A stretch of 6,293 nucleotides of DNA from CAYPEL01 sp964409635. Lineage in GTDB: Bacteria > Pseudomonadota > Gammaproteobacteria > DSM-19610. Position numbers and translations under genes: made by a program. This document shows, piece by piece, positions 1 to 6,191 of this stretch (positions are counted from its first letter, which is position 1; each line of letters begins with the position of its first letter). The stretch is from positions 1-6,293 of the forward strand of contig CAYPEL010000154.1 in the NCBI GenBank assembly GCA_964409635.1. The letters are read 5' to 3'. The notes below the pieces were generated by a model. That model saw only the letters and a program-made list of their open reading frames with translations. It was not told the origin of the DNA and made no database searches.

Positions 1-1
1 A

Positions 2-55
2 GCCGCAGCGCAACTACGTACGATTCAAAAGATCCGCGATAAGGCCAAGCGCTAA
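2..55 (+). CDS. atpC: ATP synthase F1 epsilon subunit, C-terminal tail (partial)
   Basis: Only the last 17 codons and a TAA stop (53-55) are in the window. They read AAAQLRTIQKIRDKAKR, an alanine-rich then basic helix ending. That matches the style of the C-terminal helical domain of the F1 epsilon subunit, whose E. coli version also carries an AQLR element near its end. The epsilon subunit belongs to the soluble F1 part of ATP synthase and couples rotation to ATP turnover. Position supports the call: atpC is the last gene of the atp operon and commonly lies just before glmU in gammaproteobacteria. The gene is cut by the left edge, not necessarily broken. The identification rests on 17 residues plus synteny. 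Confidence 0.65.
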   Translation, partial: AAAQLRTIQKIRDKAKR

Positions 56-82
56 AGTTAAAAGCTGCCAGATCTATTTATT

Positions 83-114
83 ACTTAGCGCCTAAAATCG
101 TGCATAAGCTAAGT
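83..114. repeat. Inverted repeat between atpC and glmU
   Basis: ACTTAGC (83-89) is the exact reverse complement of GCTAAGT (108-114), with an 18-base loop. It lies 28 bases after the atpC stop, so it could end the atp transcript or form an mRNA hairpin. The loop is long, the stem is AT-rich and no T-run follows, so it is not a convincing intrinsic terminator. Confidence 0.3.
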
Positions 115-135
115 CCGGCCAAGTCGTTAACTTTC

Positions 136-144
136 TGATAAAAT
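136..144 (+). promoter_or_regulatory. Possible extended -10 promoter for glmU
   Basis: TGATAAAAT fits the extended -10 pattern TG-N-TAAAAT and sits about 50 bases before the glmU ATG. No good TTGACA-like -35 lies 16-18 bases upstream (the hexamer there is CGGCCA), but extended -10 promoters can work without one. It would let glmU be transcribed independently of the atp operon. Confidence 0.4.
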
Positions 145-192
145 GGCCGAAATGCAGTTGATAATCATCTAAATATCAGCCCCAGAGATGTT

Positions 193-1557
193 ATGCCATT
201 AAGTGTCGTTATTCTTGCCGCCGGACAGGGCACGCGTATGCGTTCGGCCTTGCCCAAGGTTTTGCATGCCATTGGCGGGCGGCCACTCTTGCAGCATGTC
301 ATCAGCAAGGCTCAGACGCTGCAACCTGATTCTATCCACATTGTATACGGTCACGGTGGAGCAACTGTCCAGCAGGCGTTGAAGCATGAACCCGTGCAAT
401 GGGTCGAGCAGGCGGAACAACTCGGTACCGGCCACGCACTGATGCAGGCGCTGCCCTCGATCAAAGATGGCGATACGGTGCTGGTGTTGTACGGTGATGT
501 ACCGCTGATCAGCGCCGACACGCTATCGAAACTTGTAGATCAGACCCAGAAACATCCACTAGCTGTGCTGACCGCAGACCTGGAAAATCCACAGGGCTAT
601 GGCCGCATGTTACGCAATACAGCAGGGCAGTTGATTGGCATCGTGGAACAAAAAGATGCCACTGCGGAACAGCGCGCAATTTGCGAAATTAATACCGGTT
701 TTCTAGCCGGTGATGCGGCCCTGTTACGCAGCTGGCTCTCCCAGTTAAAAAATGACAATGCCCAAGGCGAATACTACCTAACCGATGTCGTCGCCCTGGC
801 CGCATCAGACGGTCACGCCATCACCAGTTGCCAGGCCGAACATGAATATGAAATTTTGGGCGTTAATGACCGGGTGCAGCTCGCCGGTCTGGAGCGTACG
901 TTTCAGCGTAACCAGGCTGAAACCCTGATGCGAAATGGGGCGACACTGGCCGATCCTGGTCGCGTCGATATTCGTGGCAGCGTACAAACCGGCCGCGATT
1001 GTAGCATCGACATCAATGTTGTTTTCGAAGGCGAGGTCAAGCTCGGCGAGGGCGTCAGCATCGGCCCCAACTGCGTTATACGCAACGCCGAAATCGGAGA
1101 CCGCGTTGAGATTCGAGCCAATTGCATATTGGAAGACGCCCGCATAGGTAAACAATGCTGTATTGGCCCTTTCGCCCGGATACGTCCCGAAACCGTGCTG
1201 GCGGACAAGGTCAAAGTAGGTAATTTTGTCGAAATAAAAAAAGCCACCATTGCCAGCGGTTCCAAAGTGAACCACCTGAGCTATATTGGAGATACCGTCA
1301 TGGGTTCCGGCGTCAATGTGGGGGCGGGTTCGATAACCTGTAACTATGATGGCGCTAACAAGCACCTGACGGAGATCGGTGATAATGTGTTTGTGGGATC
1401 CGCTAGCCAGTTAATCGCGCCGGTCAAGATTGGGGCGGGCGCGACCATTGGAGCGGGTTCGACCATCACCCGGGATGTGCCACCTGCTGAGTTAACGCTG
1501 AGCCGGGTGAGCCAGAAAACCATCCAGGGCTGGCAGCGGCCGGTTAAGAAAAAATAG
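193..1557 (+). CDS. glmU: Bifunctional GlmU: glucosamine-1-P acetyltransferase / GlcNAc-1-P uridyltransferase
   Basis: GlmU is the cytoplasmic enzyme making the last two steps to UDP-GlcNAc: acetyl-CoA-dependent N-acetylation of glucosamine-1-P, then UTP-dependent uridyl transfer. The N-terminal nucleotidyltransferase half begins with the signature LAAGQGTRM (residues 8-16) followed by LPKVLH (20-25). It carries the YGDVPL motif with the Mg-binding Asp at 102, and Asn225 in the GVNDR segment matches the second metal ligand. From about residue 250 the protein runs in hexapeptide repeats of a left-handed beta-helix. The acetyltransferase site includes His361 in KVNHLSY and the SITCNYDGANKH segment. 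It ends WQRPVKKK, as E. coli GlmU does. At 454 aa it is full length. The start is ATG 193, with a weak AGAG five bases before it; an ATG at 188 is out of frame. glmS follows after 79 bases. Confidence 0.97.
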   Translation: MPLSVVILAAGQGTRMRSALPKVLHAIGGRPLLQHVISKAQTLQPDSIHIVYGHGGATVQQALKHEPVQWVEQAEQLGTGHALMQALPSIKDGDTVLVLYGDVPLISADTLSKLVDQTQKHPLAVLTADLENPQGYGRMLRNTAGQLIGIVEQKDATAEQRAICEINTGFLAGDAALLRSWLSQLKNDNAQGEYYLTDVVALAASDGHAITSCQAEHEYEILGVNDRVQLAGLERTFQRNQAETLMRNGATLADPGRVDIRGSVQTGRDCSIDINVVFEGEVKLGEGVSIGPNCVIRNAEIGDRVEIRANCILEDARIGKQCCIGPFARIRPETVLADKVKVGNFVEIKKATIASGSKVNHLSYIGDTVMGSGVNVGAGSITCNYDGANKHLTEIGDNVFVGSASQLIAPVKIGAGATIGAGSTITRDVPPAELTLSRVSQKTIQGWQRPVKKK

Positions 1558-1636
1558 CCAGCCCGCCTTTCATCCAGCTTCAACGGTTTGGGCCGTTATT
1601 AAAGGTAATTGAAACAAGGGAATGAGGATTTCATAG

Positions 1637-3469
1637 ATGTGCGGTATTGTCGGCGCCATAGCCCAACGTAATGTTTCACCCATTTTGCTCGAAGGCCTGC
1701 GGCGGCTCGAATACCGCGGCTACGATTCGGCGGGTATCGCCGTACTCAACAGCAATGCAACACTCGAAAGGGTTCGCACCCAGGGCAAGGTAGCAGAACT
1801 GGCCCGTGCACTCGAACAAAATAATCTGGACGGCGCCAGCGGCATAGCCCACACGCGTTGGGCAACCCACGGTAAACCTAGCGAAAAAAATGCCCACCCT
1901 CATATCTGCCGGAATAAAGTGGCAGTCGTTCACAACGGCATTATCGAAAACCACGAGCAGCTACGCGCCAGCCAGAAAGCGCTGGATTATGCCTTTACCT
2001 CAGATACCGATACCGAAGTCATTGTGCACCAGGTGTATCACTACCTGGATCAGGATAATGACTTGTTTACTGCGGTACAAAAAGCCTGCGCAGATATGGA
2101 AGGCGCGTATGCACTGGGCGTCATCAGTACCAGTGAACCGGGCCGGTTGATTGCCGCGCGGCGTGGCAGTCCGCTGGTTATCGGTGTCGGTATTGGTGAA
2201 TATTTTATTGCTTCTGATGTCGCCGCCTTGTTACCGGTTACGCAACGCTTCATTTTTCTTCAAGACGGTGATATTGCTGACATCCGCCAGGACAGCCTGG
2301 TGATCTACGATGCAGCAGGCAACATCGCCGAGCGCCCGGAACGGCATTCAGAGTTGAGCGCTGATTCCGTCGAACGCGGTGAATACCGCCACTACATGCT
2401 CAAGGAAATCTACGAACAACCACGCGCCATCGCCGACACGCTGGAAGGCCGGATATCCCGCGGTCGCGTGCTCGAAGCAGCGTTCGGTGCAGGTGCAACA
2501 GAGATTTTTGACAAAGTAAAAGGCGTGCACATCATCGCCTGTGGCACCAGTTTTCACGCGGGCTTGGTCGCCCGTTACTGGCTGGAATCAATCGCCGGTA
2601 TTCCCTGCAGTGTCGAAGTAGCGAGTGAATTCCGTTACCGTAAACCGGTGGTACGCAACAGCTCGCTGATCGTAACCCTGTCCCAATCCGGTGAAACCGC
2701 AGACACGCTCGCGGGCTTGCAAGAAGCCAAACGGCTGGGTTTTGGCCAGTCACTTTCTATCTGCAATGTGCCGGAAAGTTCACTGGTACGCGAATCCGAT
2801 CTGGTGTTGATGACCCGAGCCGGCCCTGAAATTGGTGTCGCCTCAACCAAAGCGTTTACCACCCAACTGGTCGCACTCATGTTACTGGTGATCACATTGG
2901 GCCGCCGCTTCGGCATGACACCAGAGCGTGAAGAAGAATTGGTGCATCAGCTCGAACACCTGCCCCGGCAAATAGAAGAAGTTTTGCAGCTCGATACTAA
3001 GATCAAAGAACTCGCAGAACGCTTTGCAGACAAACACAACGCCCTGTTCCTGGGCCGGGGAGCACAATACCCGGTGGCGATGGAAGGTGCGCTGAAGCTG
3101 AAAGAAATTTCCTATATCCACGCCGAGGCCTACCCAGCCGGTGAGCTAAAGCACGGCCCACTGGCGTTGGTCGATGCCGATATGCCCATCGTGACTGTCG
3201 CGCCCAACAATGAACTGCTGGAAAAACTCAAATCCAATTTACGGGAAGTTGAAGCCCGCGGCGGAGAAATGCTGGTCTTCGCCGATGTAAATGCCGGCAT
3301 GTCATCCACGGATAACAGCTATGTTCTGCCCGTCGCGCCGACGAATGACCATGTGGCGCCCATCGTATTTACTATTCCTTTACAACTACTCTCCTATCAC
3401 GTGGCCGTCCTCAAAGGCACCGATGTAGATCAGCCGCGTAACCTTGCTAAATCTGTAACAGTTGAATAA
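1637..3469 (+). CDS. glmS: Glutamine--fructose-6-phosphate aminotransferase (isomerizing)
   Basis: GlmS converts fructose-6-P and glutamine into glucosamine-6-P and glutamate, the committing step of amino-sugar synthesis. The N-terminal Ntn glutaminase half starts MCGIVGA, so Cys2 becomes the N-terminal nucleophile after Met removal. It also shows RLEYRGYDSAGI and HTRWATHGKPSE. The C-terminal half has two SIS domains with CGTSFHAG and SQSGETADT as sugar-phosphate loops. ELKHGPLAL holds His506 (E. coli His504), and the tail LAKSVTVE has Lys605, the Schiff-base lysine. 610 aa is the normal length. A GAGGA Shine-Dalgarno (1624-1628) lies 8 bases before ATG 1637. The 79-base gap from glmU holds only a weak 5-bp hairpin (1582-1597), so co-transcription is likely. 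No regulator gene (glmR type) separates the two genes, unlike Pseudomonas. No glmS ribozyme is evident upstream. Confidence 0.98.
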   Translation: MCGIVGAIAQRNVSPILLEGLRRLEYRGYDSAGIAVLNSNATLERVRTQGKVAELARALEQNNLDGASGIAHTRWATHGKPSEKNAHPHICRNKVAVVHNGIIENHEQLRASQKALDYAFTSDTDTEVIVHQVYHYLDQDNDLFTAVQKACADMEGAYALGVISTSEPGRLIAARRGSPLVIGVGIGEYFIASDVAALLPVTQRFIFLQDGDIADIRQDSLVIYDAAGNIAERPERHSELSADSVERGEYRHYMLKEIYEQPRAIADTLEGRISRGRVLEAAFGAGATEIFDKVKGVHIIACGTSFHAGLVARYWLESIAGIPCSVEVASEFRYRKPVVRNSSLIVTLSQSGETADTLAGLQEAKRLGFGQSLSICNVPESSLVRESDLVLMTRAGPEIGVASTKAFTTQLVALMLLVITLGRRFGMTPEREEELVHQLEHLPRQIEEVLQLDTKIKELAERFADKHNALFLGRGAQYPVAMEGALKLKEISYIHAEAYPAGELKHGPLALVDADMPIVTVAPNNELLEKLKSNLREVEARGGEMLVFADVNAGMSSTDNSYVLPVAPTNDHVAPIVFTIPLQLLSYHVAVLKGTDVDQPRNLAKSVTVE

Positions 3470-3505
3470 TACATAAATATCAATATGTAACAGTTGTAGA
3501 TCAGC
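3424..3505 (+). repeat. Rearranged direct copies of two glmS-tail 11-mers
   Basis: TGTAGATCAGC occurs inside glmS at 3424-3434 and again at 3495-3505. TGTAACAGTTG occurs at the glmS end (3454-3464) and again at 3486-3496. In the downstream copy the two words are in reversed order and share two bases, giving TGTAACAGTTGTAGATCAGC at 3486-3505. Both are exact 11-base matches within about 80 bases, which is unlikely by chance. The second copy sits exactly where Tn7 would insert. It could be a local duplication or an insertion/excision scar. It could also be a transposon end, since Tn7-family ends begin with TGT. Confidence 0.6.
3434..3494 (+). other. attTn7 target region at the glmS 3' end
   Basis: The last codons of glmS, encoding PRNLAKSVTVE, are the sequence recognised by the TnsD/TniQ-type target selector of Tn7. 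The DNA closely follows the E. coli attTn7 version. Tn7 inserts about 25 bp beyond the glmS stop, which here is around 3494. The recognition part is intact, so the site should be usable. No tns genes are in the window. Confidence 0.7.
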
Positions 3506-3538
3506 AGTCCCAACAGCTAGAAAGTAACTTGGGCTTGA

Positions 3539-3555
3539 TGGGGTTATCGCCCCCA
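3539..3555 (+). terminator. Weak hairpin after glmS, possible terminator
   Basis: TGGGG (3539-3543) can pair with CCCCA (3551-3555) over a 7-base loop, about 70 bases after the glmS stop. A short T-containing stretch (TACTTTT) begins 8 bases further on rather than at once. It is the best terminator candidate behind glmS but a mediocre one. Confidence 0.3.
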
Positions 3556-3623
3556 GCGCTATACTTTTAATGGACAGATAACTCAAATTTATCTAAAGAA
3601 AACAAGCGGAAAAGTCATAAAAA

Positions 3624-3632
3624 TGATATAAT
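3624..3632 (+). promoter_or_regulatory. Extended -10 promoter in the glmS-orphan gap
   Basis: TGATATAAT is a perfect extended -10 (TG-N-TATAAT). No consensus -35 is found 16-18 bases upstream. Transcription would begin near 3639 and give a leader of about 160 bases before the GTG at 3801. The gap from 3470 to 3800 (331 bases) otherwise holds no ORF with coding signals on either strand. Besides this promoter it has only the repeat and hairpin at its left end and a 5-bp hairpin CAGGC/GCCTG at 3738-3755. Confidence 0.5.
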
Positions 3633-3788
3633 CCCGAGCTTGTGAGCGATTTTACCTAATTTCAGCCGACAACGAGCGGTCTTAACAGGTGTTTATGTGA
3701 AGCTGGCGCTGTCTGCCAATTCAGAAGAATCAGTTTCCAGGCCACTATTTGCCTGTCATAAGAGATATAAAACCATCCGATAATTTCG

Positions 3789-3794
3789 AAGGAG
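3789..3794 (+). promoter_or_regulatory. Shine-Dalgarno fixing a GTG start
   Basis: AAGGAG is followed by a 6-base spacer and GTG at 3801. This ideal spacing favours the GTG over the in-frame ATG at 3816, which would be 21 bases away. Confidence 0.75.
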
Positions 3795-3800
3795 AATCCG

Positions 3801-4094
3801 GTGAGTAAGGATTTGATGTTCTATTGCATTCCACAACAAGCTTATATGCGTGTTACCAACTGTGAAAATCTGCGTAACCGCCCGGCCGGTAAAGCCCCAG
3901 CCGGTGCCCAACCCATGTTACGCGCCTGTGAAAAATGCGTCATGCACCCCTTGGTCGACAAGGCAAAAGTGCCGACCATAAGCCTCAAAGCATACCTGGA
4001 CGGCAGCAAGCCAAAAATCGCCAACCTCCAGGCAGCCGCCAACAAGAAAATCATGCAGGCATTCGTGGCTCAACAAGAAAGCGCCTGCCAGTAA
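3801..4094 (+). CDS. Small conserved-looking protein of unknown function with a cysteine cluster (97 aa)
   Basis: I do not recognise this family. The GTG start at 3801 is supported by a strong AAGGAG at 3789-3794, and a clean hairpin follows the TAA, so this is a well-formed single gene. The protein is basic and soluble, with no signal peptide or membrane segment. Cysteines fall at 9, 21, 43 and 46, with a last one at 96. The ACEKCVMHP stretch (C43-x2-C46-x2-H49), together with C9 and C21, could hold a metal such as zinc, but this is inference from spacing only. The middle (28-38) is rich in Pro, Ala and Gly. The end (from about 70) looks helical, rich in Ala, Lys and Gln. It is probably transcribed alone from the extended -10 at 3624. 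Confidence 0.75.
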   Translation: MSKDLMFYCIPQQAYMRVTNCENLRNRPAGKAPAGAQPMLRACEKCVMHPLVDKAKVPTISLKAYLDGSKPKIANLQAAANKKIMQAFVAQQESACQ

Positions 4095-4101
4095 AACTAT
4101 G

Positions 4102-4127
4102 ACACCGGGCCACCCTAAGCCCGGTGT
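4102..4127 (+). terminator. Hairpin terminator after the 97-aa gene
   Basis: ACACCGGGC (4102-4110) and GCCCGGTGT (4119-4127) are a perfect 9-bp inverted repeat with an 8-base loop, starting 7 bases after the stop codon. The strong GC stem is typical of an intrinsic terminator, but the following bases (ACCTATTTCC) are only a poor T-run, so termination may be partial. Confidence 0.65.
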
Positions 4128-4229
4128 ACCTATTTCCACTACTCTGCAATCCACCTAATAAAATACCCACCCTGTAGGGAGCGATAATCACCTCAAGCAA
4201 AGCAAAACCAGTGTTCAAAGCATCAACAA

Positions 4230-5090
4230 ATGAAAACACCCTACTACGGAGTACGCAGACTCGGCCCTTACCTTGGAGTCATCCAAGTAATCGATGTAGG
4301 TGACGCTTGCGCCTATTCCACCAACGGCCGTAGCTGGCGGATTCGACTGCAAACCAGTACCGGCCGTTTCCGCTGGGGAGCAACCATAGAATCGGCTGAA
4401 GATATAAACGAAGTCCGCATCGTCAACGCCGACAATCTAGTCGAAGCATTACGCAAACGGCCCCCCGTGCCTTTCCCCATTCGTGACCATTACGAACTCT
4501 GGTTAATGCACAGCAAAACCCACAAACCTCTCGCCCTGCTAAAAACCTGCTACCTCAGCAGTGACATCAGCGAAGTAAACAGCCCACATTGGCACCCGTT
4601 CCAAACAGCCGATACAGACTTTGTCTCACCCACACTGGAAAATCAGCAAGCTTCAAAAAAAAGCTATGGAAATATAACCCCCCACAGCGGGCAGCTGGAA
4701 CGCCAGATCAATATGGTCTCACGGCCAAATCCAATGGCACAATGGATAGAACGCCAGGCAAATGGAGACGGCATTGGAAAAACCGGATTACGTGTCACGG
4801 ACAAAGAAATCGGCCGTCAGTTTAAAGCAGAAGACTTCCCCGAACTGTTAATCAGTGAAGACTGGGGCGATGAAACCGAGCGGAGTTTGGTCAACGACTA
4901 TCACGCTTGGCAAGCAGCCTGGCTATTGGCGCATCAGAACCTGTCCAAACAAACCCGTACACTGCTAGAACAAGCTGCCTGCAAACGGCCGCTAAGTCTG
5001 CTGTCTTCCTATTCGCTGATCCCAAAAATTATTGACCAGGACGCCATTGAAATAGCTTTAGTCAGCGCCAGATTAATGAATGCTTCATAG
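4230..5090 (+). CDS. Protein of unknown function (286 aa), convergent with intI
   Basis: I do not recognise a family. The reading frame is long and open, with codon use like its neighbours, and runs from ATG 4230 to TAG 5090. There is no clear Shine-Dalgarno before the ATG (upstream bases are CATCAACAA), so translation may be weak or the start may differ. Residues 1-110 look beta-rich, with aromatic and basic pairs (SWRIRL at 35-40, FRWG at 47-50). PHWHPF lies near 119-124. A polar, probably flexible stretch follows at about 125-165. The last 80 residues look helical, with DYHAWQAAWLLAHQNL prominent. No signal peptide or transmembrane segment is seen, so it is probably cytoplasmic. Its end overlaps the intI stop on the other strand by 6 bp. 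Whether it belongs to the integron or to the host backbone cannot be told here. Confidence 0.7.
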   Translation: MKTPYYGVRRLGPYLGVIQVIDVGDACAYSTNGRSWRIRLQTSTGRFRWGATIESAEDINEVRIVNADNLVEALRKRPPVPFPIRDHYELWLMHSKTHKPLALLKTCYLSSDISEVNSPHWHPFQTADTDFVSPTLENQQASKKSYGNITPHSGQLERQINMVSRPNPMAQWIERQANGDGIGKTGLRVTDKEIGRQFKAEDFPELLISEDWGDETERSLVNDYHAWQAAWLLAHQNLSKQTRTLLEQAACKRPLSLLSSYSLIPKIIDQDAIEIALVSARLMNAS

Positions 5091-6047
5091 TTGTTCCAAA
5101 GGGCTTTGTACAGCGTGCAAGTGAGCTTGCGTAACATGCGTATATATTTGTGTGGTACGCACATCACTATGCCCCAGTAATTCCTGCACGGTGCTTATAT
5201 CAGCACCGTTTTCAAGCATATGGGTTGCAAAGCTATGGCGTAATGAATGACAGCTGGCCGGTTTATCTATTTCCGCGAGATTCAGGGCAACTTTAATCGC
5301 TCGTTGCAGCTGTTTGGGATCGATATGATGGCGCTGGATTTTTCTGGAATAGTTATTAAGCGTCCGGGTAGTTGCAGGAAACACATATTGCATACCCCAT
5401 CTACGGCAAGTTTGAGAATCCCGGGATGAAGTCTGCGGCAGAACCACACAACCATAGCCTGCTTCCAGGTCACGGCGATGAATAGTTTTGACACACTGCA
5501 GGTGCTCAGAAAGACGCTGTATCAGGTTTTCTGGGAGTAGCGTAATGCGGTCTTTTTGGCCTTTGCCATTTTTAACCAGGATCTGTTGGTTATCAAAATC
5601 AATATCAAAAACACGCAAGCGAATGCACTCCATCAAACGCATCCCTGAACCATAAAGCAGGGCAGCCATTAAGCGGTTTCTGCCATTCAGATGTGCAAAT
5701 AGCGCTGCAATTTCAGAGCGAGTAAGCACCACGGGTAAGCGCTTCGGTCTTTTAGCGCGAACCAGCTTTTGTGCATCCTGCAAATCAATGCCAAGTATTT
5801 CACGGTACAGAAAAATGAGGGCATGCAAAGCCTGATTCTGCGAGGCGGCAGCAAGCGCATGGTGGTTAGCCAGATCCGACAGGAAGCTGTTGATTTCCCT
5901 GAGGCCCATATCCCTGGGGTGTCGCTTGTCATGAAACAGGATAAAGCGGCGGATCCAATCGCAGTATGCACGCTCAGTATGAATGCTGTAATGCAGGGCA
6001 CGGATACGATCACGCACCTGCTGGAGTAATTTCGGCTTCCTTGCCAT
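5085..6047 (-). CDS. intI: Integron integrase, IntI family tyrosine recombinase
   Basis: IntI inserts and excises gene cassettes by recombining attI with folded single-stranded attC sites. The N-terminal SAM-like DNA-binding domain has PKLLQQVRDRIRALHYS and TERAYCDWIRRFILFH. RAKRPKRLPVVLT (97-109) leads into the catalytic domain. The expected catalytic residues are present: Arg137 (GSGMRLME), Lys162, His267 and Arg270 (CHSLRHSF), His293 (LLGHSDV) and Tyr302 (QIYTHV). The block at about 203-249, with WGMQYVFP and RHHIDPKQLQRA, is the extra IntI-specific region absent from XerC/XerD, so this is IntI and not a host Xer protein. 320 aa is normal. Departures: the usual ALARKYP-like stretch after LP is replaced by QTSSRDSQTC (205-214), and the tail reads THVTQAHLHAVQSPL, not a GGRGVRSPL type. 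AGAGGA (6055-6060, - strand) lies 7 bases before the ATG. A LexA-like box 136 bases upstream suggests SOS control. Confidence 0.95.
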   Translation of the reverse strand: MARKPKLLQQVRDRIRALHYSIHTERAYCDWIRRFILFHDKRHPRDMGLREINSFLSDLANHHALAAASQNQALHALIFLYREILGIDLQDAQKLVRAKRPKRLPVVLTRSEIAALFAHLNGRNRLMAALLYGSGMRLMECIRLRVFDIDFDNQQILVKNGKGQKDRITLLPENLIQRLSEHLQCVKTIHRRDLEAGYGCVVLPQTSSRDSQTCRRWGMQYVFPATTRTLNNYSRKIQRHHIDPKQLQRAIKVALNLAEIDKPASCHSLRHSFATHMLENGADISTVQELLGHSDVRTTQIYTHVTQAHLHAVQSPLEQL

Positions 6048-6104
6048 GGTGTAATCCTCTCAATGGATATTGGTGTACTTTTCAGGGTAGTATTGAAACA
6101 AATC

Positions 6105-6182
6105 AAGGAGGTGGTGTCAGGTATGTCAGCTTATAAACCAGAACAGGGGCAGAACTTCACCCCATTATCATCTTATAACTAA
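6105..6182 (+). CDS. Mini-ORF with strong Shine-Dalgarno inside the attI region (19-22 codons)
   Basis: AAGGAGGTG (6105-6113) matches nine bases of the anti-Shine-Dalgarno complement. An ATG at 6123 opens a 19-codon frame reading MSAYKPEQGQNFTPLSSYN, with TAA at 6180-6182. An in-frame GTG at 6114 would add three residues but lies too close to the Shine-Dalgarno. The ORF runs away from intI toward the cassettes and stops 2 bases before the putative GTTATGC core site. This resembles the position of ORF-11 in attI1 of class 1 integrons, a short translated leader that raises expression of cassettes lacking a ribosome site. The spacing of 11 bases to the ATG is a little long, and no convincing + strand promoter is seen upstream. 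The feature interval includes the ribosome site. Confidence 0.45.
   Translation, partial: KEVVSGMSAYKPEQGQNFTPLSSYN
6172..6177 (-). promoter_or_regulatory. Possible -10 of the intI promoter
   Basis: On the - strand TATAAG (6172-6177) matches TATAAT at five of six bases, and GATAAT follows at 6164-6169. Neither has a good -35 at normal distance; the region expected for it is occupied by the LexA-like box. An alternative nearer intI is CTGACA (6115-6120), then 17 bases, then TTCAAT (6092-6097). Which one is used cannot be decided from sequence. Confidence 0.3.
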
Positions 6183-6191
6183 CTGTTATGC
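6173..6191 (+). other. attI: Putative attI simple site (inverted IntI core sites)
   Basis: TTATAAC (6173-6179) and GTTATGC (6185-6191) form imperfect inverted core sites, perfect over ATAAC/GTTAT, separated by TAACT. GTTATGC differs by one base from the GTTRRRY core consensus. It is the best such match upstream of intI. An L/R pair like this, one to two hundred bases before the integrase start, is the expected layout of attI. Strand exchange would fall between G6185 and T6186. Confidence 0.5.

Noticed and set aside
805..1365. 186-codon open frame on the - strand inside glmU
   Set aside because: It is antisense to the hexapeptide-repeat part of a certain gene, has no ribosome site and resembles no protein; it is a shadow of glmU codon use.
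1558..1636. glmS ribozyme or riboswitch in the glmU-glmS gap
   Set aside because: Only 79 bases are present, with none of the ribozyme core pairing, and that element is typical of Gram-positive bacteria.
4133..4164. Promoter for the 286-aa gene (TTTCCA ... TAAAAT)
   Set aside because: The spacer would be 20 bases and the -35 is poor; AT-richness alone explains the -10-like word.
6041..6100. Cassette promoter (Pc) on the + strand
   Set aside because: TTGCCA (6041-6046) and TTGAAA (6093-6098) resemble -35 boxes, but no acceptable -10 lies 16-18 bases downstream of either.
5687..6106. 139-codon - strand frame overlapping intI in another phase
   Set aside because: It lies entirely over the intI N-terminal coding region and start, and its composition (many Cys, Ser, Ile) looks like an out-of-frame reading.
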